This document shows positions 42,091 through 51,311 of a stretch of DNA of 64,000 nucleotides, one piece after another. A model generated the notes under the pieces. It saw nothing but the letters and a program-made list of their open reading frames with translations, was not told the DNA's origin and made no database searches. Source of the stretch: Deltaproteobacteria bacterium (GTDB lineage Bacteria > Desulfobacterota > Desulfuromonadia > Desulfuromonadales > BM103); NCBI GenBank assembly GCA_024279915.1, contig JAJRRB010000085.1, forward strand, positions 1 through 64,000. The letters run 5' to 3'. Position 1 is the stretch's first letter; each line of letters begins with the position of its first letter. A program made the position numbers and the translations under genes.

Positions 42091-44745
42091 TCAGCCTTGC
42101 TGTTTCAAATACTTACGCTGTGCCAAAGCTATCTCGTCATCTGCCGTCACCACACGCCCATCGAGGCGCGCGTAAAGAAGATCGTCAAGAACGGTTTTGT
42201 AGATCGGACCGGAGGCAAGACCGAGCTTTGCGAGGTCATGTCCGGTGAGTACTGGCTGGACATTGCGCAATTGCGTTATATACAGCGAAATCCATTGACG
42301 GACGTGTTCTTTGTTGGTTCTGGCCATCATAAAAAGCAGTATTTCTGTCGATAGCGGCTTGAACCAGCGATACAAACTACTTGATTTTGGTGAACGCATC
42401 CCATGATTGCGACCTTCCAGTCGCTTCAACAAGGCCATAGCAGTTGCGCGCTGCTTGTTCAAAATATCAAGGTAACGTGGCAGGATCTGCAAACGCTCAC
42501 AAAGATGCTTGATCCCTGCGCGATCAAGTACAGCAGTAAAGGCCAGCAGATAGCAAAGCCAACGTTCGCACGGGCGCCCGGTATAAAGCAGGTCATACCA
42601 GTCGGTAGCACGTCTCGCCTCATCAAAGAACTCTGAGTAATCGACTTTGCTGGTCAGATCCGGATGGAGACATTTGAGTACATCCAGGCTGGCCAGTCGC
42701 GAAATATCCGGCAACGGTTGATGCTCATCCATAATCAACAGAAGTTCATTGAAGATCCGTTTGCCACTCACCTTCTCCATCAGACCAAGCCGCACAGCGC
42801 TTTTCAGCAAGTGTTCCGTCTGCTTGCCGATTTTAAAACCGAGGCGCTGTTCAAACCGTACGGCCCGAAAAACCCGGGTCGGATCTTCGACAAAGCTCAA
42901 GTTGTGCAGCACGCGAATCGCCTTATCATCGATGTCACGCTGACCACCGTAATAATCGAGCAGTTCACCGAAAGTATGATGATTCAGACTGATCGCCAGA
43001 GTGTTGATGGTAAAGTCACGACGACTGAGATCCATTTTCACTGAAGCGTGTTCAACATCAGGCAGAGCACCGGGTTCCAGATAATACTCCATTCTCGCTG
43101 AAGCAATATCCAGTTTAAAATCATCCGGGTAAATGAGCACTGCGGTACCAAACTTGTGGTGACAGCGCACCCGGCAGTCGTTGCCACGAGCAAAGGTCTC
43201 AGCAAAGGCAACGCCGTCACCTTCAACCACAACATCGATATCCAGGTTTTGCTTATTCAACAACAGGTCACGCACAAAGCCGCCAACCACAAAAACGTTG
43301 ACATCAAGCTCGTCACCAACCCGACCAAGTTGCGCCAGGAGATCCTGAATCCGTTTCGGCAGACGGTTACGAACCAGCCGCTGGATCTGACCAATATTAT
43401 AACGTCTACCACCACGACTGACCAGGCTGCGTTCGCCCGAACGTGGCGGCGTACCGACACTGCTGGTCAAATGGCGCAACAGGTCGGTGCGGGTAACAGC
43501 TCCAGCAAGTTTTCCATTTTCAACCACCGGCACAAAACGTTGGTTACTCTCGACAATCAACGTTTTCAAGGTAGCAACAGTCGTTTGCGGACTGACCTGA
43601 TGGAAATCGCTGGACATAATCTCGCTGACCAGTTGCTGTTGCAGGCCGTGATAGACCGCCTTGTCGACCAGTTGGCGTGAGATGGTGCCGACGACGACAT
43701 CTCCTCTGACCACAGGCACAGCGTTGATATTATAACGGGAGAGAGGCTGGTGCGCATCAGCCACAGAATCATCCTCTGCCACAGTCTTGACCGGTGTCGA
43801 CATCAAATGTCGAGCCTGCCATTGTGGCTGGACGTGCTCTTGCAGAAGAGCCGGTAATCGATCGAGCACCTGCAGCAAAGTCAGATCACGGACAGCACAG
43901 GAGGCCGCTGAAGCGTGTCCACCACCCCCGAATTCCGCCATGATATCGCCGACATGAATTTCCTTCAGTCGCGAACGGGCGACGATGAAAATCCGGCGTT
44001 CCATGCGCACGATCACAAAGAGAACATCGAGGTTCTCCATATCTTTTAGCTTATGCGTAAGGGTGGCGATATCACTGACAAAATGATCAATGGTTGCGTG
44101 AGCAAGAGCAATATTGAGGCCGCGAACATTAAGTATCGTCTTACTGGCGATCAGATCATTAAGCAAGCGTACCTGATCTGGAGTCAGTTCATGGGTCGTT
44201 AGATCGGCGACCACATTGAGACTGGCTCCGTTACTCAGGAGATAAGCAGCAGCCTGATAATCTTTAACTGTCGTCGTATGGAAGGTCAGACTACCGGTAT
44301 CTTCGTAGAGGCCGAGCATCATCATGGTTGCTTCATCAGCCGTCAGCTTAACCTGCTGCTCCATAAGCAGATGACTGATGACCGTGACCGTTGATCCGAG
44401 CGCTTCAACATGCTCAGTTGAACCTTTCAGGCTACCGGCCTTGGTCGCATGATGGTCGTAGATATGAATATCGACCCCTGGCCGCGTGGCAACAACAGCA
44501 AAAGGACCGATACGGGACGCCTGGCGAACATCAACAAGGATCAGGCGGGTGATAGCGTCCATATCAATGTCGCGAACACGCTTGAAACCAAAAGCATATT
44601 GCGCGCTATTCAGAAAAAACTCGCGCAGGCTACGTTCCTGGCCACCGGGGAAAACCATGACGGCATCAGGATAAAGACGCTTGGCGGCAATCATCGAACC
44701 GAGGCAATCGAAATCAGCGTGGATGTGGGTTGTGATTACTTCCAT
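42091..44745 (-). CDS. DHH phosphoesterase-CBS-poly(A) polymerase fusion (tRNA nucleotidyltransferase family)
   Basis: An 884-residue multidomain protein. Order: DHH-type phosphoesterase (HADFDCLGS near residue 10, IYDHHATKAG near residue 95, GGGGHASAA near residue 275), two CBS domains at about 310-427 (HLMSTPVKTVAEDDS and IMSSDFHQVSPQTT), then a class II poly(A) polymerase/CCA-type nucleotidyltransferase head (VFVVGGFVRDLLL then LDIDVVVEGDG near 485-505; DLSRRDFTINTLAI) and RNA-binding tail. Geobacter relatives carry this fusion beside separate CC-adding enzymes. It may act as an A-adding enzyme or RNA polymerase-like tailing enzyme coupled to nucleotide turnover. The exact role here is inferred. 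Confidence 0.88.
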   Translation of the reverse strand: MEVITTHIHADFDCLGSMIAAKRLYPDAVMVFPGGQERSLREFFLNSAQYAFGFKRVRDIDMDAITRLILVDVRQASRIGPFAVVATRPGVDIHIYDHHATKAGSLKGSTEHVEALGSTVTVISHLLMEQQVKLTADEATMMMLGLYEDTGSLTFHTTTVKDYQAAAYLLSNGASLNVVADLTTHELTPDQVRLLNDLIASKTILNVRGLNIALAHATIDHFVSDIATLTHKLKDMENLDVLFVIVRMERRIFIVARSRLKEIHVGDIMAEFGGGGHASAASCAVRDLTLLQVLDRLPALLQEHVQPQWQARHLMSTPVKTVAEDDSVADAHQPLSRYNINAVPVVRGDVVVGTISRQLVDKAVYHGLQQQLVSEIMSSDFHQVSPQTTVATLKTLIVESNQRFVPVVENGKLAGAVTRTDLLRHLTSSVGTPPRSGERSLVSRGGRRYNIGQIQRLVRNRLPKRIQDLLAQLGRVGDELDVNVFVVGGFVRDLLLNKQNLDIDVVVEGDGVAFAETFARGNDCRVRCHHKFGTAVLIYPDDFKLDIASARMEYYLEPGALPDVEHASVKMDLSRRDFTINTLAISLNHHTFGELLDYYGGQRDIDDKAIRVLHNLSFVEDPTRVFRAVRFEQRLGFKIGKQTEHLLKSAVRLGLMEKVSGKRIFNELLLIMDEHQPLPDISRLASLDVLKCLHPDLTSKVDYSEFFDEARRATDWYDLLYTGRPCERWLCYLLAFTAVLDRAGIKHLCERLQILPRYLDILNKQRATAMALLKRLEGRNHGMRSPKSSSLYRWFKPLSTEILLFMMARTNKEHVRQWISLYITQLRNVQPVLTGHDLAKLGLASGPIYKTVLDDLLYARLDGRVVTADDEIALAQRKYLKQQG

Positions 44746-44779
44746 AAGGCACCGGGGCGCGAAAAGACGATTTACAACC

Positions 44780-44878
44780 AGGGCGCGGCAAGCAGCGCCC
44801 CTACAGATAACCCATTATTCTACAGACAGAACGCGATACGCAAAAAATCAATGGTAGGGGCGCCGCTTGCTGCGCCCT
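44780..44878. repeat. inverted repeat, 25 bp arms, between the PAP fusion and pyrD
   Basis: AGGGCGCGGCAAGCAGCGCC plus five bases at 44780-44804 matches the reverse complement of 44854-44878 at 23 of 25 positions, with a 49-base spacer. Each arm is itself nearly palindromic (GGGCGC...GCGCCC). This is a common intergenic repeat type in bacteria, probably non-coding. Confidence 0.8.
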
Positions 44879-44884
44879 TACATT

Positions 44885-45826
44885 TTATAATTTTAAACTG
44901 CCGATTAACTGATGAATATCATCGATACCTTCATCAATACAGAATTCTTCAATACCGTCGATGATCGTCAACATTGCTGTCGGATCGACGAAATTGGCTG
45001 TGCCGACCTGAACCGCGGTGGCACCGACGATCAGGAATTCGAGAGCATCCATTGGCCGCGCAATGCCACCAATGCCGATCACTGGAACCGAGACAGCCTG
45101 TACGACCTGATGAACCATACGCACGGCGACCGGCCGTATCGCCGGCCCGGAGAGACCACCAGTGGTATTGGCAATGCGTGGCTTGCGGGTGTGGACATCC
45201 ACCGACATGCCAGTAAGCGTATTGATGCAGGAGATGGCGTCCGCGCCTGCCTCTTCGACGGCTCGGGCAACAACCGTTATATCAGTCACATTGGGCGTCA
45301 ACTTGACGATCAACGGCTTTTGCAGGTTCTTGCGTACCAGAGTAACAACTTCGCTGGCTGCTTGAGGATCGGTACCGAAGACGATACCACCCTGCTTGAC
45401 GTTCGGGCAGGAGATATTCAGCTCTGCAGCAGCGATTTCAGGGATATCGTTGAGACGCCTGGCAACTTCGCCATACTCCTCAAGAGTATTGCCGAAGAAA
45501 TTGGCAATCACCGGCGTATTGACGGTGCGCAGATAGGGCATCTTGTGCTTGATAAAAGCATCGATACCTACATTCTGCAGGCCAATGGCATTAAGCATGC
45601 CACTGACAGTTTCAGCGATTCTTGGCGTCGGGTTGCCAGCCTTGGGCTTTAGCGAGAGGCCCTTGGTGACGATCGCGCCGATCTTTTCCATATCCAGAAA
45701 GGGCGCATATTCTTCACCGTAACCGAAGGTTCCCGAAGCAGGCATCACCGGGTTACGCAGCTTGATCCCGGCGATTTCCACACCCAGATTGGGACGCTTG
45801 ATATTTGCTTTATTTTGTTCACTCAT
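44885..45826 (-). CDS. pyrD: dihydroorotate dehydrogenase catalytic subunit, class 1B
   Basis: A 313-residue FMN enzyme oxidising dihydroorotate to orotate in pyrimidine synthesis. MPASGTFGYGEEYAP near residue 30, the catalytic cysteine in LNISCPNVKQGG near residue 130, and TGGLSGPAIRP then IGIGGIARPMDALEF near the C terminus mark the class 1B catalytic chain. It pairs with PyrK, whose gene lies directly upstream. The ATG shares one base with the pyrK stop (TGATG). Confidence 0.95.
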   Translation of the reverse strand: MSEQNKANIKRPNLGVEIAGIKLRNPVMPASGTFGYGEEYAPFLDMEKIGAIVTKGLSLKPKAGNPTPRIAETVSGMLNAIGLQNVGIDAFIKHKMPYLRTVNTPVIANFFGNTLEEYGEVARRLNDIPEIAAAELNISCPNVKQGGIVFGTDPQAASEVVTLVRKNLQKPLIVKLTPNVTDITVVARAVEEAGADAISCINTLTGMSVDVHTRKPRIANTTGGLSGPAIRPVAVRMVHQVVQAVSVPVIGIGGIARPMDALEFLIVGATAVQVGTANFVDPTAMLTIIDGIEEFCIDEGIDDIHQLIGSLKL

Positions 45827-46683
45827 CAGACGCACCCTCCACAGCTGTTATCACTCTGCCCCAAGGCACTCCAGTCCAGATATTGCGACTTAAAGACTGG
45901 TCCGACCGTACAGGTGCAAAGATAACTTGGATTTTCATCCGTATGCCCTGCCCCCTTGACGACACAGCCAAGACAAGCACCAACACCACAGGCCATGGAT
46001 TCCTCCAGCGAGACCTGCAACGGCACCTGGCTGGCGGCACAGATGCTGTGAACGGCACCGAGCATCGGCAGAGGACCACAGGAAAAGACCTCGGCGTCAG
46101 GATATTTCTGAAGTTTACGTTCCAAAACCTGGGTCACCAGACCCTCTTCACCGAGGCTGCCATCATCAGTAGAGATAAAAGTTTCCACGCCGAGACGTTC
46201 AAACTCTGTGACGGCAAAAATATCATCCCGCGTGCGTCCGCCCATGAGGAGGCGAACAGTGCAGCCATTGGCAATCAACTCACCCGCCAGCATATACAGA
46301 GGCACCAGACCGATGCCGCCGCCAACGAGGATCTTCTCACCCTGGCGTGAAGTGCAATCAAAACCATTGCCGAGAGGGCCCAGCAGTTCAACGCGATCAC
46401 CATCATGAAGATCTGCCATGATGGATGTGCCGCTGCCGACGACCTTGTAGACGATCTCGACAAATTCTTTCGGTGGCAGACCGTCACAATCAGCAGGCAG
46501 AAAACCGGTCCGGAAGATACCGAAAGGGCGCCGCAGCAATGGTGGTAATGAACGCTGTACACGAAACATGACAAACTGACCGGGATGGGCTTTTTCTCCA
46601 AAGCCAGGAGCCAGGATCTTCATCCGGAAATATCCGGGTGAAATCTCCTGGTTGGAAATAATTTTGGTGCGGTAATTCTGCAT
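45826..46683 (-). CDS. pyrK: dihydroorotate dehydrogenase electron transfer subunit
   Basis: A 285-residue ferredoxin-NADP reductase-like subunit passing electrons to NAD. FAD-binding LLRRPFGIFR near residue 50, NAD-side LVGGGIGLVPLYMLA near residue 122, and a [2Fe-2S] cluster near the C terminus (CGVGACLGCVVKGAG then YLCTCTVGPVF), four cysteines in the PyrK pattern. Translationally coupled to pyrD. Confidence 0.95.
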   Translation of the reverse strand: MQNYRTKIISNQEISPGYFRMKILAPGFGEKAHPGQFVMFRVQRSLPPLLRRPFGIFRTGFLPADCDGLPPKEFVEIVYKVVGSGTSIMADLHDGDRVELLGPLGNGFDCTSRQGEKILVGGGIGLVPLYMLAGELIANGCTVRLLMGGRTRDDIFAVTEFERLGVETFISTDDGSLGEEGLVTQVLERKLQKYPDAEVFSCGPLPMLGAVHSICAASQVPLQVSLEESMACGVGACLGCVVKGAGHTDENPSYLCTCTVGPVFKSQYLDWSALGQSDNSCGGCV

Positions 46684-46690
46684 AATCTTT

Positions 46691-47173
46691 TTACTCTCCT
46701 GAATAAGTCATAATTCCTGAGTGTTTCATAATCAGGGCGTCTTCTCCATCTGGATAATATGCAGACCGTTTGCCGTCAGCAGAAAATCCGAACCGTTCGT
46801 ACAGGGCAATTGCCGGTGTATTGCTAACGCGAACTTCAAGCCAAATAGAGGTCAAGCCGAAGATTTTACTGCGTGCAATGACATGCTCAAGCAACCGGAC
46901 AGCAACGCCACAACGGCGCATCGCTGGCAAGGTCGCCAGATTTTGAATCTGCAGTTCACCGGCAATCAACCATGTGCAGAGGAATCCGCTCAACTGATCA
47001 TCGTGCCAATAAAGGTCCACCGACGCAACCGGGTTCTCCAACTCATCAGTAAAGTGTTGCAGATTCCAGGGCTCTTTTTGACTGGCGCATTCAAGCCGTT
47101 GCACTGCGGCAAGATCAGACCGTTGCATCGGTGCGATCCTGTCGGCGTCAGGCAAAGAGATCGATGGGTTCAT
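46691..47173 (-). CDS. rimI: ribosomal-protein-alanine N-acetyltransferase-like GNAT
   Basis: A 160-residue GNAT acetyltransferase, probably RimI, which acetylates the N-terminal alanine of ribosomal protein S18. The acetyl-CoA site is LQIQNLATLPAMRRCGVAVR and the C-terminal part reads WLEVRVSNTPAIALYERFGF. The frame is open to 47257, but those 28 codons are the translation of a REP-type repeat (47189-47268), so ATG at 47173 is chosen. It lies just downstream of pyrK. Confidence 0.85.
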   Translation of the reverse strand: MNPSISLPDADRIAPMQRSDLAAVQRLECASQKEPWNLQHFTDELENPVASVDLYWHDDQLSGFLCTWLIAGELQIQNLATLPAMRRCGVAVRLLEHVIARSKIFGLTSIWLEVRVSNTPAIALYERFGFSADGKRSAYYPDGEDALIMKHSGIMTYSGE

Positions 47174-47188
47174 ATAGGATCCATTGAT

Positions 47189-47268
47189 CGTCATTCTCGC
47201 GCATGCGGGAATCCAGAGATTTACTGGAACTGTCAAAAAATGGATCCCCGTTTTCACGAGGATGACGA
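47189..47268. repeat. REP-type palindromic element upstream of rimI
   Basis: CGTCATTCTCGCGCATGCGG at one end and CCCGTTTTCACGAGGATGACG at the other are partial inverted repeats of the CGTCATTCCCGC...GCGGGGATGACG type that is widespread in bacterial intergenic DNA. It makes a false N-terminal extension of the rimI frame. Confidence 0.8.
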
Positions 47269-47503
47269 CTTATGAAGAGGCTCGATTGTAACACTTTACA
47301 GCCTTGCAGCTTTACATCCTTACGGCGATTCATAATAGGCCACTGCTGTCGACCTGTAAAGAGGGAGAATAGTACCTGTTCTCAAGGTTTACAATTGACA
47401 ACCTGCCGAGTGGTGATTTATTTATTATGGCTACCTTTATGGTACAATTAAAATCTGGTTTTTTTATGTTGTTTTTTTGCTTTAGCGTTGAGGAGAACAA
47501 ATC
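47269..47503. other. gap between the REP element and purM
   Basis: This holds an 8-base-period repeat at about 47290-47320 (minus strand TGTAAAGC, TGCAAGGC, TGTAAAGT) and, closer to purM, TTGACA at 47395-47400 with only weak -10 candidates (TATTAT at 47423-47428, TACAAT at 47443-47448). A purM promoter is expected here but cannot be fixed. AGGAGA seven bases before 47504 supports the TTG start of purM. Confidence 0.4.
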
Positions 47504-48552
47504 TTGTCTGATCGTTCCAGTATGACCTACAAAGATGCCGGCGTTGACATTGAAGCAGGTAATCGCTTTGTCGACCTGATCAAACCCCTGGTTAAATCGA
47601 CCAACCGCCCAGAAGTCCTTACTGATATCGGTGGCTTCGGCGGTCTCTTCTCTCTAAACAAAGACAAGTACAAATCGCCGGTTCTGGTCTCCTCAACCGA
47701 CGGGGTCGGCACCAAGCTTAAACTGGCGTTTCAACTCAATCGTCACAATACAGTGGGCATCGACCTGGTCGCCATGTGTGTCAACGACATCATCGTGCAA
47801 GGTGCCGAGCCGCTCTTCTTCCTTGATTACTTTGGAACAGGCATGCTGGCTCCGGAAAAAGCCGCCGAGGTTATCGAAGGTATTGCCGAAGGCTGCCTCC
47901 AGGCCGGTTGTGCTTTGATTGGTGGCGAAACTGCTGAGATGCCCGGTTTCTACAGTGACGGTGAATACGATCTGGCCGGATTTACCGTTGGTGTGGTTGA
48001 TCGTGATTCAATCATTGATGGTTCCAGCATCCAGGTTGGTGAGTTAGTCATCGGTATCGCCTCGAACGGCTTGCACTCCAACGGCTACTCCCTGGCTCGC
48101 AACATTGTCGATAAACGTCTGCAGGGTGATCTCGATACTGTCCACCCGGATCTCGATGAATCGCTCGGTGATGCCTTGCTGCGCCCCACCAAAATTTATG
48201 TCAAATCGATTCTCAACCTGCTGCGTGACTTCGATATCCGCGGTATCGCTCACATTACAGGCGGAGGATACTGGAGAACGTGCCGCGCGTCCTGCCCCGT
48301 CACTGCGAAGCAGTGATCCGTAAAGACTCATGGCCCAAACTGCCTCTTTTCGAGCTTCTGCGTGAAGCCGGCAATCTAGAAGAGAAAGAGCTGTATCGCA
48401 CCTTCAATTACAGTATCGGTATGGTCCTTGTCGTGCCGAAGGATTCTACTGACGATATTTTGTCGCGCTTACAGGGCTTAAATGAGCAGGCTTATGTTAT
48501 TGGTGAGATTGTCGCCTGTGATGAGCAAAGTGAGCGGGTGGAGTTGGTATAA
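47504..48552 (+). CDS. purM: phosphoribosylformylglycinamidine cyclo-ligase (AIR synthetase), frameshifted in this sequence
   Basis: PurM makes aminoimidazole ribotide with ATP in purine synthesis. The first frame (TTG at 47504) shows [47 protein letters not shown] and [20 protein letters not shown]. It runs into AHITGGG and then garbage. The second frame, from about 48270, continues [10 protein letters not shown] and ends SERVELV at 48552. One missing T near 48268-48271 (GGATAC for GGATTAC) explains the break. Because purM is usually essential for purine synthesis, a sequence error is more likely than gene loss. Confidence 0.9.
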
Positions 48553-48557
48553 GCGGA

Positions 48558-48598
48558 GGCTGGGGGCTGGGGGTTGGGGGTTGGAGCCTAGAGGCTGG
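48558..48598. repeat. heptanucleotide tandem repeat, five to six units, between purM and purN
   Basis: Units GCTGGGG, GCTGGGG, GTTGGGG, GTTGGAG, CCTAGAG and a final GCTGG. The first two match the repeats inserted in frame in rfbD (61724-61755) and rfbB (63056-63087). Confidence 0.85.
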
Positions 48599-48643
48599 TA
48601 ACTTTAAACTGTGATTTGAGATTTTATCTTCCTGGAGTATTCC

Positions 48644-49306
48644 ATGTCCAAATTGTTGCGCATCGGCGTCCTGGCCTCGGGCGGCGGCACCAACCTGCAG
48701 GCGATCATCGACCGCTGTATGGATGGCACTCTCGCTGCAGAAATAGCTGTGGTCATCACCAACAATCCGGGTGCCGGGGCGTTGGATCGAGCCGGTAAAG
48801 CTGGCATCGAGACGCTCTGCATCAATCATCGGAATTTTTCACAACGCGAAGATTTTGACAACAGTGTGGTTAAAGCATTGCAGGATGCCGATGTTGATCT
48901 GGTGGTTCTGGCCGGCTTCATGCGCATCATCACCCAGACTTTTATCGATGCCTTCCCGGAGAGAGTGATCAATATTCATCCCGCGCTGCTGCCTGCCTTT
49001 CCCGGTCTGCACGTCCAGCCACAAGCCATCGATTACGGAGCACGCTTCTCCGGATGTACCGTGCACTTTGTCGATGGTGGAGTTGATACCGGGCCGATCA
49101 TCATGCAAGCGGTTGTGCCGGTGCTCCCCGATGATAGTGCTGACACTCTGGCGGCCCGCATTCTTGAGCAGGAACACAAAACCTACCCCAGGGCAATTCA
49201 GCTGATTGCTGAAGGGCGGGTTCGCGTTGACGGTCGTCAGGTGATCATTGAGCCAGCTTGTCCCCCTGCATTGACCTCTCTGGTCAACCCGTCTATTGAC
49301 GGCTGA
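48644..49306 (+). CDS. purN: phosphoribosylglycinamide formyltransferase
   Basis: A 220-residue PurN, which formylates glycinamide ribotide with 10-formyl-tetrahydrofolate. Signature residues are in VLASGGGTNLQAIID, AGFMRIITQTFIDAFP, the active-site NIHPALLPAFPG (Asn and His), and CTVHFVDGGVDTGPIIMQ (catalytic Asp). TCCTGGAG-type sequence upstream serves as ribosome binding site. Follows purM in the same direction after the heptamer repeat, so the two are probably one unit. Confidence 0.95.
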   Translation: MSKLLRIGVLASGGGTNLQAIIDRCMDGTLAAEIAVVITNNPGAGALDRAGKAGIETLCINHRNFSQREDFDNSVVKALQDADVDLVVLAGFMRIITQTFIDAFPERVINIHPALLPAFPGLHVQPQAIDYGARFSGCTVHFVDGGVDTGPIIMQAVVPVLPDDSADTLAARILEQEHKTYPRAIQLIAEGRVRVDGRQVIIEPACPPALTSLVNPSIDG

Positions 49307-49335
49307 GTCGGCAATGGACAAACACTGGACAAGCG

Positions 49336-49812
49336 ATGAACAAACAATGGCCATCAACTAAAATGCGCGAGCCAATCCTGGTCAGTGCCTGCCTGCTTGG
49401 ACTGCCGACCCGCTACGACGGTAAAGCCAAACGTTCACAAGCTGTTATCGATTACCTGCAGCGTGAGAACCTGCTGCCAATCCCTGTGTGTCCTGAACAA
49501 CTGGCTGGGATGTCGACTCCCCGCGAGAAAACTTTTTTTCATTCGGGTGACGGCCATGCTGTACTTGTGGGGCATGGAAAAGTCATTTCAGTTCACGGTC
49601 AATCAATGAATGAGGTCTTTTGCCTTGGCGCAAAGTTGACATTACAGATTGCCCGATTGAGTCATTGCGACCGAGTGCTGTTCAAAGAGCGCAGCCCGTC
49701 TTGCGGTGTTCATCAAATGTATCGAGGTGATGAATGCGTTCATGGCGTAGGTGTGACCACTGCCCTGCTGAACAGTAATGGATTTGAGGTCATATCAGAG
49801 GAAGATCTGTAA
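49336..49812 (+). CDS. DUF523 family protein
   Basis: A 158-residue DUF523 (YbbK-like) protein. LVSACLLGLPTRYDGKAK near the N terminus, VCPEQLAGMSTPREK, and CDRVLFKERSPSCGVHQMYRG are conserved. Cysteines at both ends could bind a metal. Function not known. Start 49336 or the internal ATG at 49363; the second begins right at the conserved core. Confidence 0.85.
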   Translation: MNKQWPSTKMREPILVSACLLGLPTRYDGKAKRSQAVIDYLQRENLLPIPVCPEQLAGMSTPREKTFFHSGDGHAVLVGHGKVISVHGQSMNEVFCLGAKLTLQIARLSHCDRVLFKERSPSCGVHQMYRGDECVHGVGVTTALLNSNGFEVISEEDL

Positions 49813-49838
49813 CTATTCAGTTTATGAACAAAACCTTT

Positions 49839-49930
49839 GGACACGGATAAGAATCTGATTAACACGGATCGAACAAAAAAGCCTTGATATCTTTTCTATA
49901 CATCCGTGTTCATCCGTGCAATCCGTGTCC
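49839..49930. repeat. 92 bp inverted element with iterated arms
   Basis: GGACACGGATAAGAATCTG at the left and CATCCGTGCAATCCGTGTCC at the right. In reverse complement the right arm is three consecutive ACGGAT units about 10 bases apart. The left arm has ACGGAT at both ends with a similar spacing. Length and layout match the ~95 bp palindromic repeats at 26.8-28.0 kb, although the words differ. Confidence 0.75.
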
Positions 49931-49960
49931 TGTTTATCTTTAAAAAGCGGTAATAAATTC

Positions 49961-51307
49961 ATGAGCAGTAAACATTACGATATCGCGATTATTGGCGGAT
50001 CTCTTTCGGCACGCATCGCAGCAGCCCTGCTCGCCAAGCAAGGGAACAAGGTCCTCTTCCTGCGTTATCATGAAGCCACTGCATCAGAATGGTTTCATTC
50101 TTCACTATTTCTTGAAAAACTGCTCGGTACCCTGGGCGGACGCTCCTGTTTTGTGGCACAAAAACCAATCCAGGTCATCTCACGAAAAGCTCGCGTCACC
50201 TTGAATAATGATATCTCACTCGATAACGAGCTTTGTCGAGAGTTCGGTCAGGATGGTCCCGCTGTTTTACAATGGCTGGAGCAACTGAGAGTTCATGGCA
50301 TTCAGCTAGAGAATCTCTTGTGGGAGAATAATGGGTTACCGTGGCCGTCATTCAAAACAACAGCAAGCTTCAAGCTGCTCGGTATCCGCCGCAAAATCAA
50401 CTGGGCTGAACTTGATGCACCACTTACTGACGCAATGCGCAAGATCCCGCATGTGGCGGTGGATTTTATTACTGATCTTATGCAAGGACTCGCATTGCAG
50501 AAGATCAACGCTCTGTCATATGCTCAGGCAGCCCTGTTGTGGGCTCAGGTCATACGACCTGAGAATCTTAAAGAACCTGACTTCAGTGAGTTGTTGGGGA
50601 AACGCTTCGATCAATTTCATGGTTCAAAAACCGACCTTAAAGACCTTGAACGCATAGATTTCAACGGCTCGCGATGGACCGGCGGAGAGATAAAGGGTGG
50701 TGGCCAGTTTACCGCTGCAACCTTCCTGCTTGGTGACACCCGCTGGGTTGACCGTTTTAAGCACGGCAAGGTCACAGGATTGCCATCACCACAGATTCTG
50801 TCCAGGCAGTCAACCAGCAGCCTGACCGGGCAACTGTCATCTGTGTTGGCAACGCGGGTTATCTGCGGAGGAGAGATGCCACTACGCCTGGCTATTGAAG
50901 AGGTTGATGGTGAGCCCTGTGGTCTCCCCATCAGTTCCGATGAAATAGCAGAAGATCAATTACAAGAGCAATTTGAACACATGGCCATCGAGAAGAGTGA
51001 GAAGCAACTCTACGGTCTCATTCTCGGGGCAGACAACGTAACCGAAGAGCAGTTGCGCAAACAACTTGAACCGGTGCTCCCTTTTGCTGACTATAAACTT
51101 TCAGAGCCAGAGGAAAAACTTCCAACGCAAAGAGAATCAACGACTGCCAACCAACCTCAAAAGCTGGTCAGTTTACCGATACGGATTGGAGCCAACCTTT
51201 ATTGTGCAGACAGCAATGCTTTGCTGCCGGAGATGGGAGCTTCCGGAGCGGCCCTGCTCGGCTGGACTTTGGCGAAGAACCTGATAAACAAGCGCAAATC
51301 GGGATGA
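49961..51307 (+). CDS. FAD/NAD(P)-binding oxidoreductase-like protein
   Basis: A 448-residue protein beginning a Rossmann nucleotide-binding fold: IAIIGGSLSARIAAALLAKQ at residues 8-27, like the GxGxxA loop of flavin oxidoreductases but with serines in two glycine positions. The C terminus has GANLYCADSNALLPEMGASG, which resembles an FAD-side motif. The middle ~300 residues are not recognised. The frame is open upstream to 49916 inside the 92 bp repeat, so ATG at 49961 is preferred. Function unknown. Confidence 0.65.
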   Translation: MSSKHYDIAIIGGSLSARIAAALLAKQGNKVLFLRYHEATASEWFHSSLFLEKLLGTLGGRSCFVAQKPIQVISRKARVTLNNDISLDNELCREFGQDGPAVLQWLEQLRVHGIQLENLLWENNGLPWPSFKTTASFKLLGIRRKINWAELDAPLTDAMRKIPHVAVDFITDLMQGLALQKINALSYAQAALLWAQVIRPENLKEPDFSELLGKRFDQFHGSKTDLKDLERIDFNGSRWTGGEIKGGGQFTAATFLLGDTRWVDRFKHGKVTGLPSPQILSRQSTSSLTGQLSSVLATRVICGGEMPLRLAIEEVDGEPCGLPISSDEIAEDQLQEQFEHMAIEKSEKQLYGLILGADNVTEEQLRKQLEPVLPFADYKLSEPEEKLPTQRESTTANQPQKLVSLPIRIGANLYCADSNALLPEMGASGAALLGWTLAKNLINKRKSG

Positions 51308-51311
51308 GTGC

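Noticed and set aside
47174-47257. N-terminal extension of rimI
   Set aside because: The 28 codons are the translation of a REP-type intergenic repeat, a common false extension.
48497-48829. Minus ORF with proline-rich tail over the purM-purN gap
   Set aside because: The proline stretch is just the reverse translation of the heptanucleotide repeat; purM and purN occupy the other strand.
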